A stretch of DNA of 64,000 nucleotides. Origin: Petrolisthes cinctipes. Its lineage: Eukaryota; Arthropoda; Malacostraca; Decapoda; Porcellanidae. Positions 25,142 to 39,308 of this stretch are shown one piece after another (the first letter of the stretch is position 1; every line of letters starts with the position of its first letter). Under the pieces are notes generated by a model, which saw nothing but the letters and a program-made list of their open reading frames with translations, did no database searches and was not told the origin of the DNA. Both the position numbers and the translations under genes were made by a program. The stretch lies in assembly GCA_033782935.1 (NCBI GenBank), contig JAWQEG010000003.1:4786501-4850500 (forward strand). Reading direction: 5' to 3'.

Positions 25142-27618
25142 TATTTTGAAAATATTCTAGCACTGTACAGATTGCTTCTGGGACCCCAAAATATTGAATT
25201 TTTGGGTGTTTTGAGCCTGAATTTGAGATATAAACGGATACAGAAGATACATGCACATATTGACATTGGGCACCAAAAATATCGATTTTCAGCATGTTTT
25301 GGGCCTGAATTTTGAAAATACTCTAACACGGAGTAGGCATGTACAGATCGCTTCTGGGACCCCAAAATATCGAATTTTCGGGTGTTTAGGGCCAGAATTT
25401 GAGATATGAACGGGTACAGAAGATGCATGCACATATCGACTTTTGGGCACCTAAAAGATCGATTTTCAGTATGTTTTTGGCCTGTATTTTGAAAATACTC
25501 TAACACGGAGTAGGCATGTACAGATACCTTCTGGGACCCCTAAATATCGAATTTTCGGGTGTTTTGGGACTGAATTTGAGATATCGATTTTTTGGCACCT
25601 AAAATGTCGATTTTTAGCATGTTTTTAGCCTATATTTTGAAAATATTCTAGCACTGTGTAGGCATGTACAGATTGCTTCTGGGACCCCAAAATATTGAAT
25701 TTTCGGGTGTTTTGAGCCTGAATTTGAGATATAAACGGGTACAGAAGATACATGCACATATTGACTTTGGGCATCTAAAATATCGATTTTCAGCATGTTT
25801 TGGGCCTGTATTTTGAAAATACTCTAACACTGAGTAGGCATGTACAGATTGCTTCTGGGACCCAAAAATATTGAATTTTCGGGTGTTTTGAGCCTGAATT
25901 TGAGATATAAACGGGTACTGAAGATGCATGCACATATCGACTTTTGTGCACCTAAAAGATCGATTTTCAGTATGTTTTGAGCATGTATTTTGAAAATACT
26001 CTAACACAGAGTAAGGCATGTACAGATCGCTTCTGGGACCCCTAAATATCGAATTTTCGGGTGTTTTGGGACTGAATTTGAGATATCGACTTTTTGGCAC
26101 TTAAAAGATCGATTTTTAGCATGTTTTTAGCTAATATTTTGAAAATATTCTAGCACTGTACAGATTGCTTCTGGGACCCCAAAATATTGAATTTTCGGGT
26201 GTTTTGAGCCTGAATTTGAGATATAAACGGGTACAGAAGATACATGCTCATATTGACTTTGGGCACCAAAAATATCGATTTTCAGCATGTTTTGGGCCTG
26301 AATTTTGAAAATACTCTAACACGGAGTAGGCATGTACAGATCGCTTCTGGGACCCCAAAATATCGAATTTTCGGGTGTTTAGGGCCAGAATTTGAGATAT
26401 AAACGGGTACAGAAGATGCATGCACATATCTACTTTTGGGCACCTAAAAGATCGATTTTCAGTATGTTTTTGGCCTGTATTTTGAAAATACTCTAACACG
26501 GAGTAGGCATGTACAGATACCTTCTGGGACCTCTAAATATCGAATTTTCGGGTGTTTTGGGACTGAATTTGAGATATCGATTTTTTGGCACCTAAAATGT
26601 CGATTTTTAGCATGTTTTTAGCCTATATTTTGAAAATATTCTAGCACTGTGTAGGCATGTACAGATTGCTTCTGGGACCACAAAATATTGAATTTTCGGG
26701 TGTTTTGAGCCTGAATTTGAGATATAAACAGGTACAGAAGATACATGCACATATTGACTTTGGGCATCTAAAATATCGATTTTCAGCATGTTTTGGGCCT
26801 GTATTTTGAAAATACTCTAACACTGAGTAGGCATGTACAGATTGCTTCTGGGACCCCAAAATATTGAATTTTCAGGTGTTTTGAGCCTGAATTTGAGATA
26901 TAAACGGGTACTGAAGATGCATGCACATATCGACTTGTGTGCACCTAAAAGATCGATTTTCAGTATGTTTTTGAGCATGTATTTTGAAAATACTCTAACA
27001 CGGAGTAGGCATGTACAGATCGCTTCTGGGACCCCAAAATATCGAATTTTCGGGTGTTTTGGGACTGAATTTGAGATATCGACTTTTTGGCACCTAAAAG
27101 ATCGATTTTTAGCATGTTTTTAGCCTATATTTTGAAAATATTCTAGCACTGTACAGATTGCTTCTGGGACCCCAAAATATTGAATTTTCGGGTGTTTTGA
27201 GCCTGAATTTGAGATATAAACGGGTACAGAAGATACATGCACATATTGACTTTGGGCACCAAAAATATCGATTTTCAGCATGTTTTGGGCCTGAATTTTG
27301 AAAATACTCTAACACGGAGTAGGCATGTACAGATCGCTTCTGGGACCCCAAAATATCGAATTTTCAGGTGTTTAGGGCCAGAATTTGAGATATGAACGGG
27401 TACAGAAGATGCATGCACATATCGACTTTTGGGCACCTAAAAGATCGATTTTCAGTATGTTTTTGGCCTGTATTTTGAAAATACTCTAACACGGAGTAGG
27501 CATGTACAGATACCTTCTGGGACCCCTAAATATCGAATTTTCGGGTGTTTTGGGACTGAATTTGAGATATCGATTTTTTGGCACCTAAAATGTCGATTTT
27601 TAGCATGTTTTTAACCTA

Positions 27619-28296
27619 TATTTTGAAAATATTCTAGCACTGTGTAGGCATGTACAGATTGCTTCTGGGACCCCAAAATATTGAATTTTCGGGTGTTTTG
27701 AGCCTGAATTTGAGATATAAACGGGTACAGAAGATACATGCACATATTGACTTTGGGCATCTAAAATATCGATTTTCAGCATGTTTTGGGCCTGTATTTT
27801 GAAAATACTCTAACACTGAGTAGGCATGTACAGATTGCTTCTGGGACCCAAAAATATTGAATTTTCGGGTGTTTTGAGCCTGAATTTGAGATATAAACGG
27901 GTACTGAAGATGCATGCACATATCGACTTTTGTGCACCTAAAAGATCGATTTTCAGTATGTTTTGAGCATGTATTTTGAAAATACTCTAACATGGAGTAG
28001 GCATGTACAGCTCGCTTCTGGGACCCCTAAATATCGAATTTTCGGGTGTTTTGAGCCTGAATTTGAGATATAAACGGGTACTGAAGATACATGCACATAT
28101 CGACTTTTGTGCACCTAAAATATCGATTTTCAGTATGTTTTGAGCATGTATTTTGAAAATACTCTAACACGGAGTAGGCATGTACAGATCGCTTCTGGGA
28201 CCCCTAAATATCGAATTTTCGGGTGTTTTGGGACTGAATTTGAGATATCGACTTTTTGGCACCTAAAAGATCGATTTTTAGCACGTTTTTAGCCTA
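27619..28296. repeat. Tetrameric unit, 678 bp
   Basis: It reads 1a, 2b, an extra full-length monomer, then 3b. The extra monomer has a 3b front (CTCGCTTCTGGGACCCCTAA) and a 2b back (TGAGCCTG, ACTGAAGATACATGC, TTTTGTGCACC), so it is a 3b/2b mosaic that regained the 29-bp block. The copy at 48132-48809 matches. Confidence 0.87.
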
Positions 28297-29613
28297 TATT
28301 TTGAAAATATTCTAGCACTGAGTAGGCATGTACAGATTGCTTCTGGGACCCCAAAATATTGAATTTTCGGGTGTTTTGAGCCTGAATTTGAGATATAAAC
28401 GGGTACAGAAGATACATGCACATATTGACTTTGGGCACCAAAAATATCGATTTTCAGCATGTTTTGGGCCTGAATTTTGAAAATACTCTAACACGGAGTA
28501 GGCATGTACAGATCGCTTCTGGGACCCCAAAATATCGAATTTTCGGGTGTTTAGGGCCAGAATTTGAGATATAAACGGGTACAGAGGATGCATGCACATA
28601 TCGACTTTTGGGCACCTAAAAGATCGATATTCAGTATGTTTTTGGCCTGTATTTTGAAAATACTCTAACACGGAGTAGGCATGTACAGATACCTTCTGGG
28701 ACCTCTAAATATCGAATTTTCGGGTGTTTTGGGACTGAATTTGAGATATCGATTTTTTGGCACCTAAAATGTCGATTTTCAGCATGTTTTTAGCCTATAT
28801 TTTGAAAATATTCTAGCACTGTGTAGGCATGTACAGATTGCTTCTGGGACCCCAAAATATTGAATTTTAGGGTGTTTTGAGCCTGAATTTGAGATATAAA
28901 CGGGTACTGAAGATGCATGCACATATCGACTTTTGTGCACCTAAAAGATCGATTTTCAGTATGTTTTGAGCATGTATTTTGAAAATACTCTAACACGGAG
29001 TAGGCATGTACAGATCGCTTCTGGGACCCCTAAATATCGAATTTTCGGGTGTTTTGGGACTGAATTTGAGATATCGACTTTTTGGCACCTAAAAGATCGA
29101 TTTTTAGCATGTTTTTTGCCTATATTTTGAAAATATTCTAGCACTGTACAGATTGCTTCTGGGACCCCAAAATATTGAATTTTCGGGTGTTTTGAGCCTG
29201 AATTTGAGATATAAACGGGTACAGAAGATACATGCACATATTGACTTTGGGCATCTAAAATATCGATTTTCAGCATGTTTTGGGCCTGTATTTTGAAAAT
29301 ACTCTAACACTGAGTAGGCATGTACAGATTGCTTCTGGGACCCAAAAATATTGAATTTTCGGGTGTTTTGAGCCTGAATTTGAGATATAAACGGGTACTG
29401 AAGATGCATGCATATATCGACTTTTGTGCACCTAAAAGATCGATTTTCAGTATGTTTTGAGCATGTATTTTGAAAATACTCTAACACGGAGTAGGCATGT
29501 ACAGATCGCTTCTGGGACCCCTAAATATCAAATTTTCGTGTGTTTTGGGACTGAATTTGAGATATCGACTTTTTGGCACCTAAAAGATCGATTTTTAGCA
29601 TGTTTTTAGCCTA
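28297..29613. repeat. 1,317-bp stretch present in copy 1 only
   Basis: Three units (501, 325, 491 bp) lie here and are absent from copy 2 of the large duplication. The matching unit in copy 2 (48810) has the left marker TTAGCACG of 28284 and the right marker CACCAAAAAGATCG of 29762, so it is the product of an exchange joining these two units. That argues for deletion in copy 2 and not insertion here. Confidence 0.9.
28798..29122. repeat. Dimeric unit, 325 bp (1a/2b mosaic + 3b)
   Basis: Same class as 19503-19827, with private changes GAATTTTAGGGTG and, at its end, ATGTTTTTTGCC. It lies in the 1,317-bp stretch that copy 2 lacks, so it has no counterpart there. Confidence 0.85.
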
Positions 29614-32098
29614 TATTTTGAAAATATTCTAGCACTGAGTAGGCATGTACAGATTGCTTCTGGGACCCCAAAATATTGAATTTTCGGGTGTTTTGAGCCT
29701 GAATTCGAGATATAAACGGGTACAGAAGATACATGCACATATTGACTTTGGGCACCAAAAAGATCGATTTTCAGCATGTTTTGGGCCTGAATTTTGAAAA
29801 TACTGTAACACGGAGTAGGCATGTACAGATCGCTTCTGGGACCCCAAAATATCGAATTTTCGGGTGTTTAGGGCCAGAATTTGAGATATAAACGGGTACT
29901 GAAGATGCATGCACATATCGACTTTTGTGCACCTAAAAGATCGATTTTCAGTATGTTTTGAGCATGTATTTTGAAAATACTCTAACACGGCGTAGGCATG
30001 TACAGATCGCTTCTGGGACCCCTAAATATCGAATTTTCGGGTGTTTTGGGACTGAATTTGAGATATCGACTTTTTGGCACCAAAAAGATCGATTTTTAGC
30101 ATGTTTTTAACCTATATTTTGAAAATATTCTAGCACTGAGTAGGCATATACAGATTGCTTCTGGAACCCCAAAATATTGTATTTTCGGGTGTTTTGAGCC
30201 TGAATTTGAGATATAAACGGGTACAGAAGATACATGCACATATTGACTTTGGGCACCAAAAATATCGATTTTCAGCATGTTTTGGGCCTGAATTTTGAAA
30301 ATACTCTAACAAGGAGTAGGCATGTACAGATCGCTTATGGGACCCCAAAATATCGAATTTTCGGGTGTTTAGGGCCAGAATTTGAGATATAAACGGGTAC
30401 AGAAGATGCATGCACATATCGACTTTTGGGCACCTAAAAGATCGATTTTCAGTATGTTTTTGGCCTGTATTTTGAAAATACTCTAACACGGAGTAGGCAT
30501 GTACAGATACCTTCTGGGACCTCTAAATATCGAATTTTCGGGTGTTTTGGGACTGAATTTGAGATATCGATTTTTTGGCACCTAAAATGTCGATTTTTAG
30601 CATGTTTTTAGCCTATATTTTGAAAATATTCTAGCACTGTGTAGGCATGTACAGATTGCTTCTGGGACCCCAAAATATTGAATTTTCGGGTGTTTTGAGC
30701 CTGAATTTGAGATATAAACGGGTACAGAATATACATGCACATATTGACTTTGGGCATCTAAAATATCGATTTTCAGCATGTTTTGGGCCTGTATTTTGAA
30801 AATACTCTAACACTGAGTAGGCATGTACAGATTGCTTCTGGGACCCCAAAATATTGAATTTTCGGGTGTTTTGAGCCTGAATTTGAGATATAAACGGGTA
30901 CTGAAGATGCATGCACATATCGACTTTTGTGCACCTAAAAGATCGATTTTCAGTATGTTTTGAGCATGTATTTTGAAAATACTCTAACACGGAGTAGGCA
31001 TGTACAGATCGATTCTGGGACCCCTAAATATCGAATTTTCGGGTGTTTTGGGACTGAATTTGAGATATCGACTTTTTGGCACCTAAAAGATCGATTTTTA
31101 GCATGTTTTTAGCCTATATTTTGAAAATATTCTAGCACTGTACAGATTGCTTCTGGGACCCCAAAATATTGAATTTTCGGGTGTTTTGAGCCTGAATTTG
31201 AGATATAAACGGGTACAGAAGATACATGCACATATTGACTTTGGGCACCAAAAATATCGATTTTCAGCATGTTTTGGGCCTGAATTTTGAAAATACTCTA
31301 ACACGGATTAGGCATGTACAGATCGCTTCTGGGACCCCAAAATATCGAATTTTCGGGTGTTTTGAGCCTGAATTTGAGATATAAACGGGTACTGAAGATG
31401 CATGCACATATCGACTTTTGTGCACCTAAAAGATCGATTTTCAGTATGTTTTGAGCATGTATTTTGAAAATACTCTAACACGGAGTAGGCATGTACAGAT
31501 CGCTTCTGGGACCCCTAAATATCGAATTTTCGGGTGTTTTGGGACTGAATTTGAGATATCGACTTTTTGGCACCTAAAAGATCGATTTTTAGCATGTTTT
31601 TAGCCTATATTTTGAAAATATTCTAGCACTGTACAGATTGCTTCTGGGACCCCAAAATATTGAATTTTCGGGTGTTTTGAGCCTGAATTTGAGATATAAA
31701 CGGGTACAGAAGATACATGCACATATTGACTTTGGGCACCAAAAATATCGATTTTCAGCATGTTTTGGGCCTGAATTTTGAAAATACTCTAACACGGAGT
31801 AGGCATGTACAGATCGCTTCTGGGACCCCAAAATATTGAATTTTCGGGTGTTTAGGGCCAGAATTTGAGATATAAACGGGTACAGAAGATGCATGCACAT
31901 ATCGACTTTTGGGCACCTAAAAGATCGATTTTCAGTAAGTTTTTGGCCTGTATTTTGAAAATACTCTAACACGGAGTAGGCATGTACAGATACCTTCTGG
32001 GACCTCTAAATATCATATTTTCGGGTGTTTTGGGACTGAATTTGAGATATCGATTTTTTGGCACCTAAAATGTTGATTTTCAGCATGTTTTTAGCCTA

Positions 32099-32423
32099 TA
32101 TTTTGAAAATATTCTAGCACTGTGTAGGCATGTACAGATTGCTTCTGGGACCCCAAAATATTGAATTTTCGGGTGTTTTGAGCCTGAATTTGAGATATAA
32201 ACGGGTACTGAAGATGCATGCACATATCGACTTTTGTGCACCTAAAAGATCGATTTTCAGTATGTTTTGAGCCTGTATTTTGAAAATACTCTAACACGGA
32301 GTAGGCATGTACAGATCGCTTCTGGGACCCCTAAATATCGAATTTTCGGGTGTTTTGGGACTGAATTTGAGATATCGACTTTTTGGCACCTAAAAGATCG
32401 ATTTTTAGCATGTTTTTAGCCTA
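32099..32423. repeat. Dimeric unit, 325 bp (1a/2b mosaic + 3b)
   Basis: Same class as 19503-19827. Markers: a preceding 3a with AATGTTGATTTTCAGC, and TTTTGAGCCTGTATTTTG instead of TTTTGAGCATG. The following 491-bp unit starts CTATCACTGTACAGATTGCA. Counterpart at 51295-51619. Confidence 0.85.
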
Positions 32424-35099
32424 TATTTTGAAAATATTCTATCACTGTACAGATTGCATCTGGGACCCCAAAATATTGAATTTTCGGGTGTTTTGAGCCT
32501 GAATTTGAGATATAAACGGGTACAGAAGATACATGCACATATTGACTTTGGGCACCAAAAATATCGATTTTCAGCATGTTTTGGGCCTGAATTTTGAAAA
32601 TACTCTAACACGGAGTAGGCATGTACAGATTGCTTCTGGGACCCCAAAATATCGAATTTTCGGGTGTTTAGGGCCAGAATTTGAGATATAAACGGGTACA
32701 GAAGATGCATGCACATATCGACTTTTGGGCACCTAAAAGATCGATTTTCAGTATGTTTTTGGCCTGTATTTTGAAAATACTCTAACACGGAGTAGGCATG
32801 TACAGATACCTTCTGGGACCTCTAAATATCAAATTTTCGGGTGTTTTGGGACTGAATTTGAGATATCGATTTTTTGGCACCTAAAATGTCGATTTTTAGC
32901 ATGTTTTTAGCCTATATTTTGAAAATATTCTAGCACTGTGTAGGCATGTACAGATTGCTTCTGGGACCCCAAAATATTGAATTTTCGGGTGTTTTGAGCC
33001 TGAATTTGAGATATAAACGGGTACAGAAGATACATGCACATATTGACTTTGGGTATCTAAAATATCGATTTTCAGCATTTTTTGGGCCTGTATTTTGAAA
33101 ATGCTCTAACACTGAGTAGGCATGTACAGATTGCTTCGGGGACCCCAAAATATTGAATTTTCGGGTGTTTTGAGCCAGAATTTGAGATATAAACGGGTAC
33201 TGAAGATGCATGCACATATCGACTTTTGTGCACCTAAAAGATCGATTTTCAGTATGTTTTTGGCCTGTATTTTGAAAATACTCTAACACGGAGTAGGCAT
33301 GTACAGATACCTTCTGGGACCTCTAAATATCGAATTTTCGGGTGTTTTGGGACTGAATTTGAGATATTGATTTTTTGGCACCTAAAATGTCGATTTTTAG
33401 CATGTTTTTAGCCTATATTTTGAAAATATTCTAGCACTGTGTAGGCATGTACAGATTGCTTCTGGGACCCCAAAATATTGAATTTTCGGGTGTTTTGAGC
33501 CTGAATTTGAGATATAAACGGGTACAGAAGATACATGCACATATTGACTTTGAGCATCTAAAATATCGATTTTCAGCATGTTTTGGGCCTGTATTTTGAA
33601 AATACTCTAACACTGAGTAGGCATGTACAGATTGCTTCTGGGACCCAAAAATATTGAATTTTCGGGTGTTTTGAGCCTGAATTTGAGATATAAACGGGTA
33701 CTGAAGATGCATGCACATACCGACTTTTGTGCACCTAAAAGATCGATTTTCAGTATGTTTTGAGCATGTATTTTGAAAATACTCTAACACGGAGTAGGCA
33801 TGTACAGATCGCTTCTGGGACCCCTAAATATCGAATTTTCGGGTGTTTTGGGACTGAATTTGAGATATCGACTTTTTGGCACCTAAAAGATCGATTTTTA
33901 GCATGTTTTTAGCCTATATTTTGAAAATATTCTAGCACTGTACAGATTGCTTCTGGGACCCCAAAATATTGAATTTTCGGGTGTTTTGAGCCTGAATTTG
34001 AGATATAAACGGGTACAGAAGATACATGCACATATTGACTTTAGGCACCAAAAATATCGATTTTCAGCATGTTTTGGGCCTGAATTTTGAAAATACTCTA
34101 ACACGGAGTACGCATGTACAGATCGCTTCTGGGACCCCAAAATATCGAATTTTCGAGTGTTTTGAGCCTGAATTTGAGATATAAACGGGTACTGAAGATG
34201 CATGCACATATCGACTTTTGTGCACCTAAAAGATCGATTTTCAGTATGTTTTGAGCATGTATTTTGAAAATACTCTAACACGGAGTAGGCATGTACAGAT
34301 CGCTTCTGGGACCCCTAAATATCGAATTTTCGGGTGTTTTGGGACTGAATTTGAGATATTGACTTTTTGGCACCTAAAAGATCGATTTTTAGCATGTTTT
34401 TAGCCTATATTTTGAAAATATTCTAGCACTGTACAGATTGCATCTGGGACCCCAAAATATTGAATTTTCGGGTGTTTTGAGCCTGAATTTGAGATATAAA
34501 CGGGTACAGAAGATACATGCACATATTGACTTTGGGCACCAAAAATATCGATTTTCAGCATGTTTTGGGCCTGAATTTTGAAAAAAACTCTAACACGGAG
34601 TAGGCATGTACAGCTCGCTTCTGGGACCCCAAAATATCGAATTTTCGGGTGTTTAGGGCCAGAATTTGAGATATAAACGGGTACAGAATATGCATGCACA
34701 TATCGACTTTTGGGCACCTAAAAGATCGATTTTCAGTATGTTTTTGGCCTGTATTTTGAAAATACTCTAACACGGAGTAGGCATGTACAGATACCTTCTG
34801 GGACCTCTAAATATCGAATTTTCGGGTGTTTTGGGACTGAATTTGAGATATCGATTTTTTGGCACCTAAAATGTCGATTTTTTGCATGTTTTTAGCCTAT
34901 ATTTTGAAAATATTCTAGCACTGTGTAGGCATGTACAGATTGCTTCTGGGACCCCAAAATATTGAATTTTCGGGTGTTTTGAGCCTGAATTTGAGATATA
35001 AACGGGTACAGAAGATACATGCACATATTGACTTTGGGTATCTAAAATATCGATTTTCAGCATTTTTTGGGCCTGTATTTTGAAAATACTCTAACACTG

Positions 35100-35265
35100 A
35101 GTAGGCATGTACAGATTGCTTCTGGGACCCCAAAATATTGAATTTTCGGGTGTTTTGAGCCTGAATTTGAGATATAAACGGGTACAGAAGATTCATGCAC
35201 ATATTGACTTTGGGCATCTAAAATATCGATTTTCAGCATGTTTTGGGCCTGTATTTTGAAAATAC
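35100..35265. repeat. Monomer replaced in copy 1 (gene-conversion tract)
   Basis: In copy 2 (about 54296-54462) this monomer is type 2 (GAGCCAGAATT, ACTGAAGATGCATGC, TTTTTGGCCTG). In copy 1 it is type 1-like with the rare AAGATTCATGCACATATTGAC (35189) and TTTTGGGCCTG. The same rare stretch occurs once more, 324 bp downstream in the next unit (35513). Flanking sequence on both sides still matches copy 2, and length changes by only one base. This fits conversion by the downstream neighbour. Confidence 0.85.
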
Positions 35266-38200
35266 TCTAACACGGAGTAGGCATGTACAGATACCTTCTG
35301 GGACCTCTAAATATCGAATTTTCGGGTGTTTTGGGACTGAATTTGAGATATTGATTTTTTGGCACCTAAAATGTCGATTTTTAGCATGTTTTTAGCCTAT
35401 ATTTTGAAAATATTCTAGCACTGTGTAGGCATGTACAGATTGCTTCTGGGACCCCAAAATATTGAATTTTCGGGTGTTTTGAGCCTGAATTTGAGATATA
35501 AACGGGTACAGAAGATTCATGCACATATTGACTTTGGGCATCTAAAATATCGATTTTCAGCATGTTTTGGGCCTGTATTTTGAAAATACTCTAACACTGA
35601 GTAGGCATGTACAGATTGCTTCTGGGACCCAAAAATATTGAATTTTCGGGTGTTTTGAGCCTGAATTTGAGATATAAACGGGTACTGAAGATGCATGCAC
35701 ATATTGACTTTTGTGCACCTAAAAGATCGATTTTCAGTATGTTTTGAGCATGTATTTTGAAAATACTCTAACACGGAGTAGGCATGTACAGATCGCTTCT
35801 GGGACCCCTAAATATCGAATTTTCGGGTGTTTTGGGACTGAATTTGAGATATCGACTTTTTGGCACCTAAAAGATCGATTTTTAGCATGTTTTTAGCCTA
35901 TATTTTGAAAATATTCTAGCACTGTACAGATTGCTTCTGGGACCCCAAAATATTGAATTTTCGGGTGTTTTGAGCCTGAATTTGAGATATAAACGGGTAC
36001 AGAAGATACATGCACATATTGACTTTGGGCACCAAAAATATCGATTTTCAGCATGTTTTGGGCCTCAATTTTGAAAATACTCTAACACGGAGTAGGCATG
36101 TACAGATCGCTTCTGGGACCACAAAATATCGAATTTTCGGGTGTTTTGAGCCTGAATTTGAGATATAAACGGGTACTGAAGATGCATGCACATATCGACT
36201 TTTGTGCACCTAAAAGATCGATTTTCAGTATGTTTTGAGCATGTATTTTGAAAATACTCTAACACGGAGTAGGCATGTACAGATCGCTTCTGGGACCCCT
36301 AAATATCGAATTTTCGGGTGTTTTGGGACTGAATTTGAGATATTGACTTTTTGGCACCTAAAAGATCGATTTTTAGCATGTTTTTAGCCTATATTTTGAA
36401 AATATTCTAGCACTGTACAGATTGCATCTGGGACCCCAAAATATTGAATTTTCGGGTGTTTTGAGCCTGAATTTGAGATATAAACGGGTACAGAAGATAC
36501 ATGCACATATTGACTTTGGGCACCAAAAATATCGATTTTCAGCATGTTTTGGGCCTGAATTTTGAAAATACTCTAACACGGAGTAGGCATGTACAGCTCG
36601 CTTCTGGGACCCCAAAATATCGAATTTTCGGGTGTTTAGGGCCAGAATTTGAGATATAAACGGGTACAGAATATGCATGCACATATCGACTTTTGGGCAC
36701 CTAAAAGATCGATTTTCAGTATGTTTTTGGCCTGTATTTTGAAAATACTCTAACACGGAGTAGGCATGTACATATACCTTCTGGGACCTCTAAATATCGA
36801 ATTTTCGGGTGTTTTGGGACTGAATTTGAGATATCGATTTTTTGGCACCTAAAATGTCGATTTTTAGCATGTTTTTAGCCTATATTTTGAAAATATTCTA
36901 GCACTGTGTAGGCATGTACAGATTGCTTCTGGGACCCCAAAATATTGAATTTTCGGGTGTTTTGAGCCTGAATTTGAGATATAAACGGGTACAGAAGATA
37001 CATGCACATATTGACTTTGGGTATCTAAAATATCGATTTTCAGCATTTTTTGGGCCTGTATTTTGAAAATACTCTAACACTGAGTAGGCATGTACAGATT
37101 GCTTCTGGGACCCCAAAATATTGAATTTTCGGGTGTTTTGAGCCAGAATTTGAGATATAAACGGGTACTGAAGATGCATGCACATATCGACTTTTGGGCA
37201 CCTAAAAGATCGATTTTCAGTATGTTTTTGGCCTGTATTTTGAAAATACTCTAACACGGAGTAGGCATGTACAGATACCTTCTGGGACCTCTAAATATCG
37301 AATTTTCGGGTGTTTTGGGACTGAATTTGAGATATTGATTTTTTGGCACCTAAAATGTCGATTTTTAGCATGTTTTTAGCCTATATTTTGAAAATATTCT
37401 AGCACTGTGTAGGCATGTACAGATTGCTTCTGGGACCCCAAAATATTGAATTTTCGGGTGTTTTGAGCCTGAATTTGAGATATAAACGGGTACAGAAGAT
37501 ACATGCACATATTGACTTTGGGCACCAAAAATATCGATTTTCAGCATGTTTTGGGCCTGAATTTTGAAAATACTCTAACACGGAGTAGGCATGTACAGAT
37601 CGCTTCTGGGACCCCAAAATATCGAATTTTCGGGTGTTTTGAGCCTGAATTTGAGATATAAACGGGTACTGAAGATGCATGCACATATCGACTTTTGTGC
37701 ACCTAAAAGATCGATTTTCAGTATGTTTTGAGCATGTATTTTGAAAATACTCTAACACGGAGTAGGCATGTACAGATCGCTTCTGGGACCCCTAAATATC
37801 GAATTTTCGGGTGTTTTGGGACTGAATTTGAGATATCGACTTTTTGGCACCTAAAAGATCGATTTTTAGCATGTTTTTAGCCTATATTTTGAAAATATTC
37901 TAGCACTGTACAGATTGCTTCTGGGACCCCAAAATATTGAATTTTCGGGTGTTTTGAGCCTGAATTTGAGATATAAACGGGTACAGAAGATACATGCACA
38001 TATTGACTTTGGGCACCAAAAATATCGATTTTCAGCATGTTTTGGGCCTGAATTTTGAAAATACTCTAACACGGAGTAGGCATGTACAGATCGCTTCTGG
38101 GACCCCAAAATATCGAATTTTCGGGTGTTTTGAGCCTGAATTTGAGATATAAACGGGTACTGAAGATGCATGCACATATCGACTTTTGTGCACCTAAAAG

Positions 38201-38876
38201 ATCGATTTTCAGTATGTTTTGAGCATGTATTTTGAAAATACTCTAACACGGAGTAGGCATGTACAGATCGCTTCTGGGACCCCTAAATATCGAATTTTCG
38301 GGTGTTTTGGGACAGAATTTGAGATATCGACTTTTTGGCACCTAAAAGATCGATTTTTAGCATGTTTTTAGCCTATATTTTGAAAATATTCTAGCACTGA
38401 GTAGGCATGTACAGATTGCTTCTGGGACCCCAAGATATTGAATTTTCGGGTGTTTTGAGCCTGAATTTGAGATATAAACGGGTACAGAAGATACATGCAC
38501 ATATTGACTTTGGACATCTAAAATATCGATTTTCAGCATGTTTTGGGCCTGTATTTTGAAAATACTCTAACACTGAGTAGGCATGTACAGATTGCTTCTG
38601 GGACCCCAAAATATTGAATTTTCGGGTGTTTTGAGCCTGAATTTGAGATATAAACGGGTACAGAAGATGCATGCACATATCGACTTTTGTGCACCTAAAA
38701 GATCGATTTTCAGTATGTTTTGAGCATGTATTTTGAAAATACTCTAACACGGAGTAGGTATGTACAGATCGCTTCTGGGACCCCTAAATATCGAATTTTC
38801 GGGTGTTTCGGGACTGAATTTGAGATATCGACTTTTTGGCACCTAAAAGATCGATTTTTAGCATGTTTTTAGCCTA

Positions 38877-39201
38877 TATTTTGAAAATATTCTAGCACTG
38901 AGTAGGCATGTACAGATTGCTTCTGGGACCCCAAAATATTTAATTTTCGGGTGTTTAGGGCCAGAATTTGAGATATAAACGGGTACTGAAGATGCATGCA
39001 CATATCGACTTTTGGGCACCTAAAAGATCGATTTTCAGTATGTTTTTGGCCTGTATTTTGAAAATATTCTAACACGGAGTAGGCATGTACAGATACCTTC
39101 TGGGACCTCTAAATATCGAATTTTCGGGTGTTTTGGGACTGAATTTGAGATATCGATTTTTTGGCACCTAAAATGTCGATTTTTAGCATGTTTTAAGCCT
39201 A
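38877..39201. repeat. Dimeric unit, 325 bp (1/2a mosaic + 3a)
   Basis: It is a different dimer from the 19503 class. A type 1 front (CACTGAGTAGGC, GATTGCTTC, AATATTTAATTTTCGG) passes into a 2a back (GTTTAGGGCCAG, TTTTGGGCACC, TTTTTGGCCTG) and is followed by 3a with AATATTCTAACACGG. The copy at 58074-58398 matches. It lies just left of the large duplication junction. Confidence 0.87.
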
Positions 39202-39308
39202 TATTTTGAAAATATTCTAGCACTGTGTAGGCATGTACAGGTTGCTTCTGGGACCCCAAAATATTGAATTTTCGGGTGTTTTGAGCCTGAATTTGAGATA
39301 TATACGGG

